DNA of 64,000 nucleotides from Sympetrum striolatum. Its lineage: Eukaryota; Arthropoda; Insecta; Odonata; Libellulidae. Below, in pieces: positions 1-10,634 of the stretch (position 1 is the stretch's first letter; each line of letters opens with the position of its first letter). Made by a program: the position numbers and the translations under genes. Location of the stretch: positions 3,658,001 to 3,722,000 of the forward strand of contig OX388351.1 of assembly GCA_947579665.1 (NCBI GenBank), given 5' to 3'. A model generated the notes under the pieces. The model had not been told where the DNA came from and searched no databases. It saw nothing but the letters and a program-made list of their open reading frames with translations.

Positions 1-3000
1 TAAAACATTTTCAAAGTTTAAAGTTAAAATTGCTCTTTATTTCATTATTTATATCGGATAGCCGCCACAAAGTCGAGGCCTTATTACATTCTACAAACAC
101 ATAAGATGCGTGATGTCAAATAAAATCGTTCAGATAAAATTTGTAAAGAAACGCATCGTTGAACGCTAAATATTAGCATGCTTGATTGATAACAGAATTA
201 CGCTTGAAAAAGTAACGCTAGTGAACACAATTAAACAATGGGAGGTATTGAACTTCAGTATTCTCACTTTAATGAGCACTAATGTCCTTCGTCCCAAAGA
301 GAGGGGAGAAACGAAACGACTTGCGTGGGCGGGGAATAAATTAACAGGAGGCGAATACACGTGGAAGTCGAAATTAAGGGAGTATGAACAGGAGCGAGCA
401 AGGACTAAAATGCAAAACCAAAAAAAGATGAAGAAAGTGGTTCGGAGAGAGATGACTCGCAAAGAAAAAGTGGGGAGAGGTCTTTCGGTGCCATGGTTAC
501 CGCTCCCCTTTTCATTAAGGTGATTGGCAGATTCAATTAAGGTGAGGGCGTAAAGAATGAGGTCGGTTTGTGGCCGTGAGATGGCAGCATGGGAGGGGGC
601 TGCCTCTCCTAAATGCGAGGAGCATCGTCAGGCGCCAGCGGATAAACTCTTCCTTTCTCTCGAAAAAATGTCTAATTTGCAATTATTGATGTTTCTCGTG
701 GGGCCTTGGAGTCTGCGAAGACGTTTATGGCTGTTCTTTCTCGGAATTTATTTAGCACACCGAGGAACATTAATTTGGAAAATCTGTTTCGAATGAGCTG
801 CCAAATTATACGTGCATTTATCTCCCGCCGATCTTTCTTCTCGATTGTTGCCGATTGGTATTATTCATCGGAGTTTTTGTTTTATGGGTTCCTGTTTAGC
901 ACGTACTACAGCTTGTTTTTTCAATCGGTATTCGGTTTGATTCTCAGTGAATGCCTGAAACTTTCAAATATACCCATTTCCCTTCATACATTTCTGAACT
1001 ATTCGTTTAGTATTTGCGTCACGTATTTACGTATGGGTTAGTGTGGCAGCCAATCAACGCCTCGGTTCCATGTTCAAGCCCTTGTTAGGGTATGGATGTT
1101 ATTATTTGTGATTTTCTAGCTTTCATTGTTCGATTTTTTTATATCGGCCCAAATTAAGTCGTGATAATCATTGCTATATAGGCTCTAATTTCTTAACTAT
1201 AGTATTGATTAAAGAATTAAATAATGGTAACTGGTTAGTGAATTCATAGTCAAGTCTTTTAAACGAGAATTACTAGATGATTTGGGAGTTAGAAACCCTT
1301 TAAAGCTCTTCTCTCCATAAATTCAATGACTTCTACGACATTGAGTATACAGAAGTAACCTTATTCTTATTTAAGTTAATGATATTTTGGAAAGCACAAA
1401 AATATTTTTTTACAGGAGCATCGAATATACGTTCAATATCAACACCGTACGCATGTATGTGACGTTAATTAAGTATAAAATATTTCTTTATTAGGTTAAA
1501 ATTTGTCCTTCTGGCCAGGAGGCGACACTGGAGGGGATTTTATTCAATCTAATTCTTAAGACAGCCGAACATACGGGAAGGAAACCCTCCGAAAACCTCG
1601 CGTAAATCAATTAATTAATTGAAATATTATATATTATACATAACATAAAATTTTAGCGTTAATCATACGGTCCTTTAATGTCTACATTTAATCGTTGTTT
1701 ATATAAACATATTAATCGGTGAATATACAGTAATATAGATACTATAACACACCTTCTACACAACGATATTGTGCCAAAGTAATAAAATAAGCCACAATTC
1801 ATAGTAAATAATCTTTATAGTCACATTCATTTTTACGTTTCTACGAAGGAAATCACTTAGTATCTCCACTGCTGTGTGCTAGGTAAATTGTGCTCTGCAA
1901 AAATACGATCAGACGTTGCGATGAGAGAGGTTCTATTAACGTTAACCAAAGAGCAAACAATTCTAGGCTAATGAGGTTCCTAACTCTTTTAACCATCTGT
2001 CGATCAAAATGTTAAGATTTAGGATAAGTTACTGTAGTAGGAGACTCCTGGGGAGAAAACCAATTTCCGGAAAAAGCAGAAGTACAATACATACAACGCT
2101 GCGTTACTAAATTTTTCGGTTTATAAGTTGCGGACATTTACTAATTAATCCATTGTAAATCACTCTGCGCCTTAATTTTCAGTGTTTATTACAAATTTGT
2201 GCCACAACATACTGCACATAAGTTATCAGCGGTATCTAAAAGTCCCTTATTTCGTTCTTAAATTATTAAAAATAATTTGTATGTCACCTAAAAAAGGTCG
2301 GTAATCGTGCAAACAGTATTGGTGATTAAATCAGTTTATTCATTATTTCCTAAGTATTAAGATTATTATAAGCCAGAGCATGCGCTGTGATTTGTTTTTC
2401 ATATTGTCAGTCGTTAACTTTTCGCAACGAAATTTTTTTTTATGAAATACATTGAAGGGGCACATCTAATTAATAGCCCAAAAATGTTAAGAGCCAATGA
2501 ACCGACTCAGAGATTTTTTTCGACTTTTTTTTTGATTCATAAGTTACGGATGGACACTTCCGTGGCAATATTTTTACAAAATTACTTAACAGCAAAAACT
2601 ATTATTATACAATTATTTTCAAGCTACATAAATATATAATTACTGTACAATTGTAACCTAACTACAGTAGTACACAATTAAAATTCAGTTATTTCTCATA
2701 AAAATAATACATTTTCACATAAAGGCTATATAAAATACTTTGTGTGTTCTTTTGCTCGGTACTTAACATCCCATACATGTTTTTTCAAGGCCCCTTGGTA
2801 GGCTTTTGCGTCTACCGTAGCAATGACAGCGACAATTCCCTACCATAAATCGCCCTACAGGTAATCCCATACTCCACTTACATTTCGTCAATGACATGCT
2901 CACTCGTCCATATGTGAGAAACATATTCTATTTATAAACTCCTTGTGTTTTTAAGGGAAAGGTTCAAATACGCCTGCAGGCAATTTATTCCTCTGTATAA

Positions 3001-3430
3001 CAGCGTGATTTAAATACGGGAACTTACTTATATTCGTTCGTTGCTTTATTATTTCAACGTTATGATGATTATAACCTTAACTAGTTGAATGTTTTTCATT
3101 TTCCATGGCGGTGATAACATAAAAGCTACTAAGGTGGGAGTCCACTGAATAGTGGCAAATATTTAAGTCTTTCCTTATGGACTCCCAAGAAAAGTAATAT
3201 GTATAGAGGCATTGAGCTTCAATCACGTACACATTTTCCGCTCATAACATTTTAGCTTGGCGAGGGAAGCAAAGACAAACTACCTCACTCCATCTTGGAT
3301 AGTAAGTCTCATCCCCCTTCTACGAGCTTTAGGTAGTTAATGTTAGAGGGATTGAGGTACCAACCAACCTTCGTGAGGAATTCATTAGTCTATCTTATTT
3401 ATCTCCCTCCCTCCTTGTAATAACTTTCAA
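1..3430. other. Intergenic, no gene recognised
   Basis: I see no exon, RNA gene or recognisable transposon protein here. The longest open frames (98-113 codons near 166-1041) have no family features and overlap on both strands. A perfect 16-bp palindrome of repeated TAATTA cores lies at 1607-1622; it would suit a homeodomain dimer site but is also expected by chance in DNA this AT-rich. Confidence 0.6.
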
Positions 3431-3438
3431 AACTAGAT

Positions 3439-3694
3439 CAGGGTTGGTGAACATTTTGGTGCAAAAGTACTATATTTGATGGAAGTAAAGGACTTGCGTG
3501 CCAATGTTTCAACGACAGGAGTAATATCTTGTAATTGCCATTACTAATGAACATAAATCATATTTATTTACTGCGGGGCTTCGTATTTCAATTGAAGTAT
3601 ACTTAATAAAGATAGCGTTGTGAGAGTTTTGTGTGCCAAAAAAATTCTCTTGAGTGCCAATTGGGAAACGCCTGCAGTAGGTTCGCCACCCCCG
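3439..3694. mobile_element. hAT-type MITE with 8-bp target duplication
   Basis: A 256-bp non-autonomous element. The left end reads CAGGGTTGGTGAAC and the right end, reverse-complemented, reads CGGGGGTGGCGAAC (11 of 14 match). This is the CAGRGGT-like terminus typical of hAT elements. It is flanked by the octamers aactagat (3431-3438) and gactagat (3695-3702), which differ only in the first base; 8-bp target duplications are the hAT signature. The interior also shows the repeated 'gtgccaa' words common near hAT subterminal regions. It has no coding capacity. The termini and duplication are seen directly; the hAT assignment follows from known family rules. Confidence 0.72.
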
Positions 3695-3702
3695 GACTAG
3701 AT

Positions 3703-4486
3703 ATAAAAGTATTAGTGTCTTACAGACGTTTAAGACTTATTATAATTTATTCATCGTGGATTTTTGGAATTATTTGCAATCATTGCTTCACTCTCCAGAT
3801 TACTATACAATATTTCAGGTAAGATTACTTATCCTTTGTATGCTACAAGTGTTTTCAATATAATAAAATCCCTTGCTGTTACCTTGCCTTTTAGAAGGAT
3901 GATGAAACATAGGCATTACATAAAAACCGGGTCAGCACGTGAATTGTTAATGGAGGAAAGCGCTCCTCCTCAATCCGTTCGTATTGATCGTGACGGAGAA
4001 CAAAGCTATACACCCAACGAGCATTGTTAGATTTTCCTTTCGATTTCCTCTTTCCTCAAGAGTGCTTTTTTCTGAAGATATAATTCAATAACGGAAAGGC
4101 CTATTAATCACCGCTAATTTAATTCCGGTGGGTGTACGGAACCTTAATCACTCACTGTCTCACGTCAATCGACCGAATGTGGCAATCGTCTCGAAGCGAG
4201 GGAGTCAGTGTTTTGACTGCTCTTTAATTCTCTGGAATTGCATCCACGGGGAAATTAATTTTGGTTAAACTGCTTCTTACCAAGTGTCAGCTGGTGCACT
4301 CATGGAAATGGCATCCACGAGCTGCTGGTGTATGGAAGTTGGTATTGCCTTAGCACTGTCTTCGCCATGTTTTATTCAGCATAAATATTAATTAAAAATT
4401 ATGTTAGATTGACATACAGAAAAATCTGATCTATTTTCATAGACATTTTGCGATTTAAGAATGGGAGTTGACGACGGACCATTTTT
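3703..4486. other. Intergenic, no gene recognised
   Basis: No family-like reading frame or repeat was found between the hAT element and the first HINE-like element. An 88-codon frame at 3764-4030 has no recognisable features. Confidence 0.55.
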
Positions 4487-4611
4487 ACTTTCTCCATATA
4501 CGAAGTATAGAGAAGTATTGTTTTCATGAAAAAATTTGACTTCGAGATTTCAACGGAAATACATGTTTTGGGGTCCCTAGAACACTTTATAACCATTTTC
4601 GGAATGATGTC

Positions 4612-4682
4612 TGTGTGTATGTGTGTGTGTGTGTGTGTCTGTATGTGTATGTCCGTATGTATGTATGTATATGTGTGTGTGT
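4612..4682. repeat. TG/TATG microsatellite inside HINE-like copy 1
   Basis: An interrupted run of TG and TATG units. The same position holds (CA)n in copy 2 and (TG)n in copy 3, so it is a constitutive part of the element rather than an independent locus. Confidence 0.9.
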
Positions 4683-4686
4683 GATA

Positions 4687-5334
4687 GTGGGCGCCGTAAC
4701 GTAAAAACTAGTGATCGTATCAATACCAAACTTCATGCATAGGTTTGTGGTGTGTGCTGTCAGAGTTGATTAGTTTTTGGAGTAAATCGGTTCACCGAAA
4801 GTCGAGCTTCATCCATCAAAGCTCATTTCCGGTTTTCAGAATATCTCCATAAATATGATATATACGTATATTGTATTACTTATAAAAGTTTTAGATAATG
4901 TAATTTAATATAACTTTTGTATTTAACATATTTTTGTATCACCGGTTGATTAGGAGTTATTCGTGAAATACCGATAAACCGGAAGTTGCTGTTATGTACT
5001 TTGTGGGCGCTCTAACATGAAACACATTCATTTTATCAACACCAAATTTCATATATAGTACTTTGGTTGGTGTCGTTAGAGTTGATTAGTTTATGGAGTG
5101 AATCGGTTAACCGAAAGTCGAGCTTCATTCTTCAAAGCTCATTTCCGGTTTTCAAAATATCTCCATAAATATGATATTTAGGTATATACTAATATTTATA
5201 AACGTTTTAGAAAATGTAATTTACTATAAATTTTATTTGAAACATATTTTTTTATCACTGATTGTTTAGGAGTTTTTCATGAAATACTGATAAACCGGAA
5301 GTTGATGATTATGTACTTAGTGGGCGCTCTGGGC
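4687..5334 (+). repeat. Two tandem ~316-bp units plus start of a third
   Basis: The word gtgggcgc recurs at 4687, 5003 and 5320, giving periods of 316 and 317. Each unit contains the same ordered blocks: gttgattagtt, cgaaagtcgagcttcat, aatatctccataaatatgat, and aaaccggaagttg near its end. The third unit is truncated after about 15 bp. Copies 2 and 3 of the family carry only one unit. Confidence 0.85.
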
Positions 5335-5715
5335 TCTATGGGCGAAAGGCCAATTTCATTGTTTTTCATCGATCATGTCCCAAAAAACATTATTTATAAT
5401 GTTTGTGACGTAAAAGATAATAATATATAAATTAATCACTCATCTTCCAAGTTTAGATGGAATATTGAGTTCGAAATTACTGTCGTAGATAAGTATGTAC
5501 ATCTTATATATGGAGAAAGTCATGTGCTGGCCACATCAGATTTTTACTGATAGAACTCCGGAATTTAGATACAAACAGGTGCATTATGCAACTGTTTTAT
5601 AAATAGTGTTAAAATTTCTCCTCTGCTGTTAACTAGATCTAGTCAAATTGGTTATTTAGTTTCGCAAGGAAATCAGCGAGGTTTTCCTTCGATTCATCGA
5701 AAAGAGGTGCAAGAA

Positions 5716-6480
5716 GAAAAGAGAAAAGGTGGAAGTAAATCACGCTCTACCTTTCTTAGTCTTACAGATCACAGTCTTCAAGGTAAAATCGAATTCGATA
5801 TTTTTCGTAAGCCAACCCATTTTAACATGTACATTCCGAGCAGCTCAAAGCAACATATCTCAGAAATTATCACCTTTTCACGCCATGATAGGCTTCTGAA
5901 CATACCACTAGACAAAGAGACTTCGATTCTGAACTGCAACACATAAAACTTGTTGTCTTACAAAACGGATACAATTCAACATTCATAAACAACATGCTGA
6001 GAAAACACAAACGAAAGCATATAATACAAAAACATTTGACATTGACGAAAATAAAGGAAAAAGAAAAGAAGTTTATAAAATAACCATTTGCCTCGGGATT
6101 CACAAACAATTTACAGAAAACTTTCTCCAATTTCGATTTCAGTCCAGTTTTTTTAACAGCAATACATTAAAAAGTCTACTACAAAACCCAAAAGACCAGG
6201 TCCCAACCTTATATTAATCGGGAATTTATGAAATCTCGTGCTCAAAATGCGATAAAGTGTATGTAGGACAAACAAGAGGGCGATTAGAAACAAGATTCAA
6301 AGAAAACCTATCCCATTTTAAATATAATAGATTTCAAAAATAAAGTGTAGCACAACACTTTAAAGATAGTATCCACAGGATAAAAATTGAAAATATCAAA
6401 CTAGTTAAAAGTATACAAAACAATAATAAACTATATGCATTCGAAGGTAATTTTATTTATAAAAACAAACACAACAATGA
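5716..6480 (+). pseudogene. Penelope-like element: RT C-terminus and GIY-YIG endonuclease, broken
   Basis: The first frame holds the end of a Penelope-type reverse transcriptase: FLSLTDHSLQGKIEFDIFRK followed by PTHF and IPSSS. After a frameshift near 5917 comes the thumb-like FDSELQHIKLVVLQNGYNST, then FINNMLRKHKRKH. A further shift near 6080 and a third frame from about 6150 give NTLKSLLQNPKDQ. After one stop comes a GIY-YIG nuclease: GIYEISCSKCDKVYVGQT, then RLETRF, and a later EG after an in-frame stop near 6341. The C-x2-C next to GIY is the Penelope form of this domain. The element would reverse-transcribe and integrate its own RNA, but at least two stops and two frameshifts make this copy inactive. 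The upstream RT palm is not present. Family identity is confident; the exact ends are not. Confidence 0.8.
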
Positions 6481-6606
6481 ATAGGGACCGGGGACCGATT
6501 GCCTTTTCACCTTCTTCTTACTTAATGACGTCACCTCATACCCCACTCCACGAACGAGAAGAAGGGTATAAATTCTTCCGCAAGTCGAAGCACACTCACA
6601 CATCTA

Positions 6607-6633
6607 CTGATGTTGGCAAATTCTTTGCCGAAA
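6607..6633 (+). ncRNA. Hammerhead-like core in Penelope terminal region
   Basis: The sequence has CTGATG (6607-6612), two spacer bases, a perfect 6-bp stem GGCAAA/TTTGCC closed by loop TTC, then GAAA immediately after the stem. This is the order of the conserved hammerhead core (CUGANGA, stem II, GAAA), except that the A after CTGATG is T. It lies about 130 bp downstream of the broken GIY-YIG frame, where Penelope terminal repeats often carry hammerhead motifs. I could not find convincing stems I and III, so this is probably a decayed ribozyme. Confidence 0.45.
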
Positions 6634-6644
6634 TACGTGTCTGG

Positions 6645-9600
6645 ACTAACATTTTCAACCTCAACTGTGTTTCTTCAATATCTCAATTTCGGTCTTTTCT
6701 TTGGTGGTTGTTGATTTCCTCTTTTAGTTCCCTTGACTCCTTGGCGACTTAAAATTCTGGTTGTTTTATTGACGACAGAATTGTTGGTTTTGGTTGATAT
6801 TTTTTTGAAAAATTTCTTTTTTCTCACCTTTTGGGATACTCTTCTCTTCTTTTTTCTTATACTCTTACACACAGACCGCACCTCGGCTACATCAGGTTTG
6901 GGTGATTAGATATATATTTTCATTATCTATTATTATTTTCACTCACTGCTAATCGAGCAAACAAGATCAGGTGATTGTGATACTGCCCATACTTCTACAG
7001 TTTCTTGTTTTATATCTCTTTGAACACATATTTTGTTTCACCTGATACATTATCACTCTAAATTGGCGTTTATGTGATGCATACAACAAGTGAAAAGATA
7101 ATTAATTTATTCCCTTTCTTAGAACTACATACAACAGATAAATCCTAAAATTTCGTCTCATCTTTAAAATGGCGTATATTTGAGAAGAATAAAGACGTGT
7201 GTGCAACAGAAGTAAAGACTTGTTGGTTATAATTAAAGTAAGACAATGTGACTCAATATAACTGCGAATGATTCTGAATGAGCTATTAGTCGTCGTTTTT
7301 CTTGTAACATTCCTTGAGTAATTTGCATTCACCTATAATCACAGCCCCAGTAGGGTATTCGTTTTGTCTGTTATATAGCTCCTAATTAGTGTAAGGTCAT
7401 CTTAAAATTCGTGAACGAGAATTCGCTATAATGATAGAGATCCATGTTTTATCGCCAGCAATAGGTTGCGCCTTACAATTATGCAGAATTATCCGCTATT
7501 TTGATGTAATTTCTTAGATGGCGATTCTCTTATACTTTTCTTTACCTTTTTAAGTATCCTATCATCGCGACAAAAAATTCCGAATCGAATCCCTTTCATT
7601 AACATCAGAGAAATTCGCTTTAATTAACAGCAGATCATTAGTTTCATCAGCTCCCTACTTAATTGGGGGAGAGACTTTTCAAAGGATCGATTAAAACCGG
7701 AATCGATTCCTCAATCATCCCGGCACGCAGTTCGCTTTGTCATCCGCCCAATGAGTTCTCATCTTTTTTAAACCGAAGGACCAATGAAGGAGCTCTCTTT
7801 TTTAATCACAGCGTCGCTCATTTCCTCGCGTGTGACGGTGGTCGAGATTCTGAAATGGATAAAATGCGGGCGTTGATATCCCCGGAGCGGGTGATGGATT
7901 GTCCCTCTGTTGGGACGCATTTGAGAGTTCCTCTGGAAGATCCGCTTACTTACTCCAGAAAAAATAAGTATGGAAGGAGTTTCTCGATCGTGGTAACATG
8001 GCGGCCAAATGGAAAAGATATACCTCCAGATCTTCTGGTGATGCCTACCTAGAGGTTAGGATGAAACTTTAACATTCTTATAATAGAATCTCTCTTTGAA
8101 CTTTCATCTCTTCATTTATTCTACGTAAAACAAGGAAGATACTATTCTCAGTTTTAAATTCACTCTTGTATCTTAAAATCGGCAATTCTTCAATGCTTGT
8201 TGTAATAGTTAACTATTGCTCCTTGCTCGGGTTCTTTTATGGATCAGAAATTATTCCTATTTCGATTAACTTTAATGGCAGGATAGTCAATGGAAAATAT
8301 AACGGCTGTAGTAGTTTTATTTCCATGCTTATCTATAAGAACTTAGCTATGATCAACAAATCATTTTCATAGAGCAATTTACTGTTTGTTTTCTTTCAAA
8401 TCGAAAAACTGGGGTCTGAAACTTTTCTTTATGAGACACTCTTTTGCGCTGGGTTTTCTAAATGCATACGGTAAAAGAGAAAAGTAAATATTGTGGATCG
8501 CCAAAAGCAAACTATTTTATTTTCAATTCCGCGCAGCAATAAACAAACGAGTACTTAATTTCCCACTGGACTACTTTTACAAATTGCGGTTAAACTTCGT
8601 TCGGTTATCTCACTGCATTTATTTTTTCACCTTTTTGTTATTGAACGAAATGGTTTATGGTGAATATTTTATTATTTAATATCCAAAAGAGAGAAATTTA
8701 TTATCGGTCTTTTTCATCGCTTTGTTCCATGGTTAGCGCTAAACGTCGGAGATCACATCAAATCGAGTGTCATTTTATCATTAAAATGATATATGTTGAT
8801 AGGGGAATGTAAATATCAACTTGTTGTGTTGTATGTAACGAATATCATTGGACAGTTTTGTACGTTTATGAACTTAGCCTCCTTTATGAATTGATATGCA
8901 CGTCTTTCAATATCTAGCTGCACTCAGATTCAAAAAGATTTTACGCATAGAAGGTGCTCGTTTTATTTTGATTTTTGTCTTTTGAATTTCTCGAAACTTA
9001 CGAAAAAACAATTTAATATTACGTTTTCGGTTTGTAAATTAAATACGCATGGCTGGTTGCATGGAAATGGGTTGAAAATCGGAAAGAAATGTAAATATGA
9101 ATATATAACGATAAGTAAATGTCCGTTTATAAGAGAATTGTTCAAATACTTCAATGAAGATTAAGATTTGACATTACATATGATCAATCATAATTCTCTC
9201 TTTGCGATGTATTGATATATGTAAATTATCTTCATTAAATACGATGTAAAATATTATATTAACATGAATAAATTTGAAATACAATATATAAAATTAATAT
9301 CACTGATAACTTGCAAAAACGACAAGATTAAACGAATAAAATTAAAATATGATGAGATAAAATATATATATGTATAATATATAATTACTTTTACAGTTAA
9401 TTATTTCCTGAGATTTAATATTTATACTAAATAGGCTATGTTAAAAGTAATAAAGGAAAGTAATTATTTATAAATAAATATAACTTAGAGGTTGAAGAGA
9501 GACTCTGACAGGGATGTTTTTGTTTGCTTTTTCACGCATGGATGACTCAATTTATTGAATATCGTAAGTTAGCTTAAGCGAATCATTTTGTAGTATTTTA

Positions 9601-10512
9601 GGAAGAAAAATATCGGCCAGAAAACCCCAGAAAAATTGAGTTGCATTGAATGCATAAGTACATTCTATTAGGACTGCTTATTTGTAAAATAGAAAAAAAA
9701 TGTATTTCCTGTTTATACTGACGCATTCTAGAATCGACCAAAAAAAGTTAACATGTAGGATAGGCCAGTATAATAAATTTCCCCATCTCAGTCTAATAAT
9801 TTTATTGGGCCTTTCCAACGAGTGAGATTAAGCGTAATTGCTGCGTGACGATGACTATAGAATCACTAATGAATTGAGGGCTCATTTTATGGCTCTAATC
9901 GACTAAATCAGTGACCCACAACACGTATTTTATATCCGGTTCCACGAGGAATTTTATATGGCCTGCAATTCGCTCAAAATTTATGACAGTTAAGATAAGT
10001 TTCTTTTAATTTTAGATTAAATTAATTATCCCTCGCTGTATAATGTGATATGTAGGCTACTTTTGATGGATGAGTTTATTGAACGCATGGATTATTTTTG
10101 ATAGTTAAAAAATGCAAGGAAGTATTTGAGAAGGCAGACTTGAGTGTACTGAGGATCGCCCTTCTTTCTTCTCTTATTTAAGTGGATATTAATACTATCT
10201 TGGCTCGGGGAAGTGTGCTAGTGTTTCTTGGTGTCACCCAAGGCGTATTGTAAGCAGTGATGCTAGAGATCACCTAGGTAATGATAATGCTTTGAATAAA
10301 TACATTGTACAACATAGCATATCATACTCCAGATTATACTTAACAAATCACTTGCATTACTTATTAGGCGTGGTGTTTGAGCGTATTCGGTGATGGATAT
10401 GAACTTTAGCTAAGCATTGGGAAGAGTGCGCTAAAAAATTCGAAGTTAATTGAGAAGTGAAAAATAGCGATTTGATCGATATAATAACCGAGGTCTCTCA
10501 TGAGAGAAAGTA
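6645..10512. other. Intergenic, no gene recognised; very AT-rich core
   Basis: No coding or transposon signature was identified. The 129-codon frame at 7663-8052 opens with TTG, has no recognisable motif and is treated as chance. The stretch 9180-9480 is almost entirely A and T, with runs of alternating TA. Confidence 0.55.
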
Positions 10513-10634
10513 TTGGGCTTTAAGTGGTTAGAATACCTGCGTCGGAAAGTGGAAGTCCTGAGTTCGAGTCCCTGGAATGTCGCTATTTTCTCAATCTCGC
10601 CCAAGTAAAGACGATTTATTATTATTATTATTTT
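10513..10634 (+). mobile_element. tRNA-derived SINE with TTA-repeat tail
   Basis: An internal pol III promoter pattern is visible: an A-box-like tttaagtggttagaata near 10519 and a B-box agttcgagtcc at 10561-10571, spaced as in a tRNA. About 40 bp of unrelated sequence follows, then an ATT/TTA tail (about 10615-10634). A tRNA-like head plus a simple-repeat tail is the standard SINE layout. The head does not fold into a clean tRNA, so it is not a tRNA gene. The 5' boundary is uncertain. Confidence 0.6.

Larger units (their letters stand above)
4487..5540 (+). mobile_element. HINE/Helentron-like interspersed element, copy 1
   Basis: A 1054-bp non-coding element, the longest of three copies in the window. 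It begins ACTTTCTCCATATA and carries the inverse TATATGGAGAAAGT near, but not at, its 3' end, so the inverted repeat is subterminal. A roughly 20-bp tail with a TGTG/CACA hairpin and ending in CATCAGA follows. The first 30 bp also fold on themselves. TTTTT flanks both sides (4482-4486 and 5541-5545). Inside lie a TG-rich microsatellite (about 4612-4682) and two tandem units of about 316 bp. Subterminal repeats, a 3' hairpin, internal mini- and microsatellites and T-rich insertion sites are the described hallmarks of Helentron-associated elements. The class is inferred, but the repeat family itself is certain. Confidence 0.75.

Noticed and set aside
4399..4596. A shared peptide (CSRDPKTCISVEISKS) encoded at 4.5, 25.1 and 34.4 kb
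   Set aside because: It comes from the 5' part of the three HINE-like DNA copies. The surrounding frames differ and the start sites are not conserved, so it is not a protein family.
7663..8052. 129-codon plus-strand frame
   Set aside because: TTG start, no motif, no splice context; lies in a locally less AT-rich segment.
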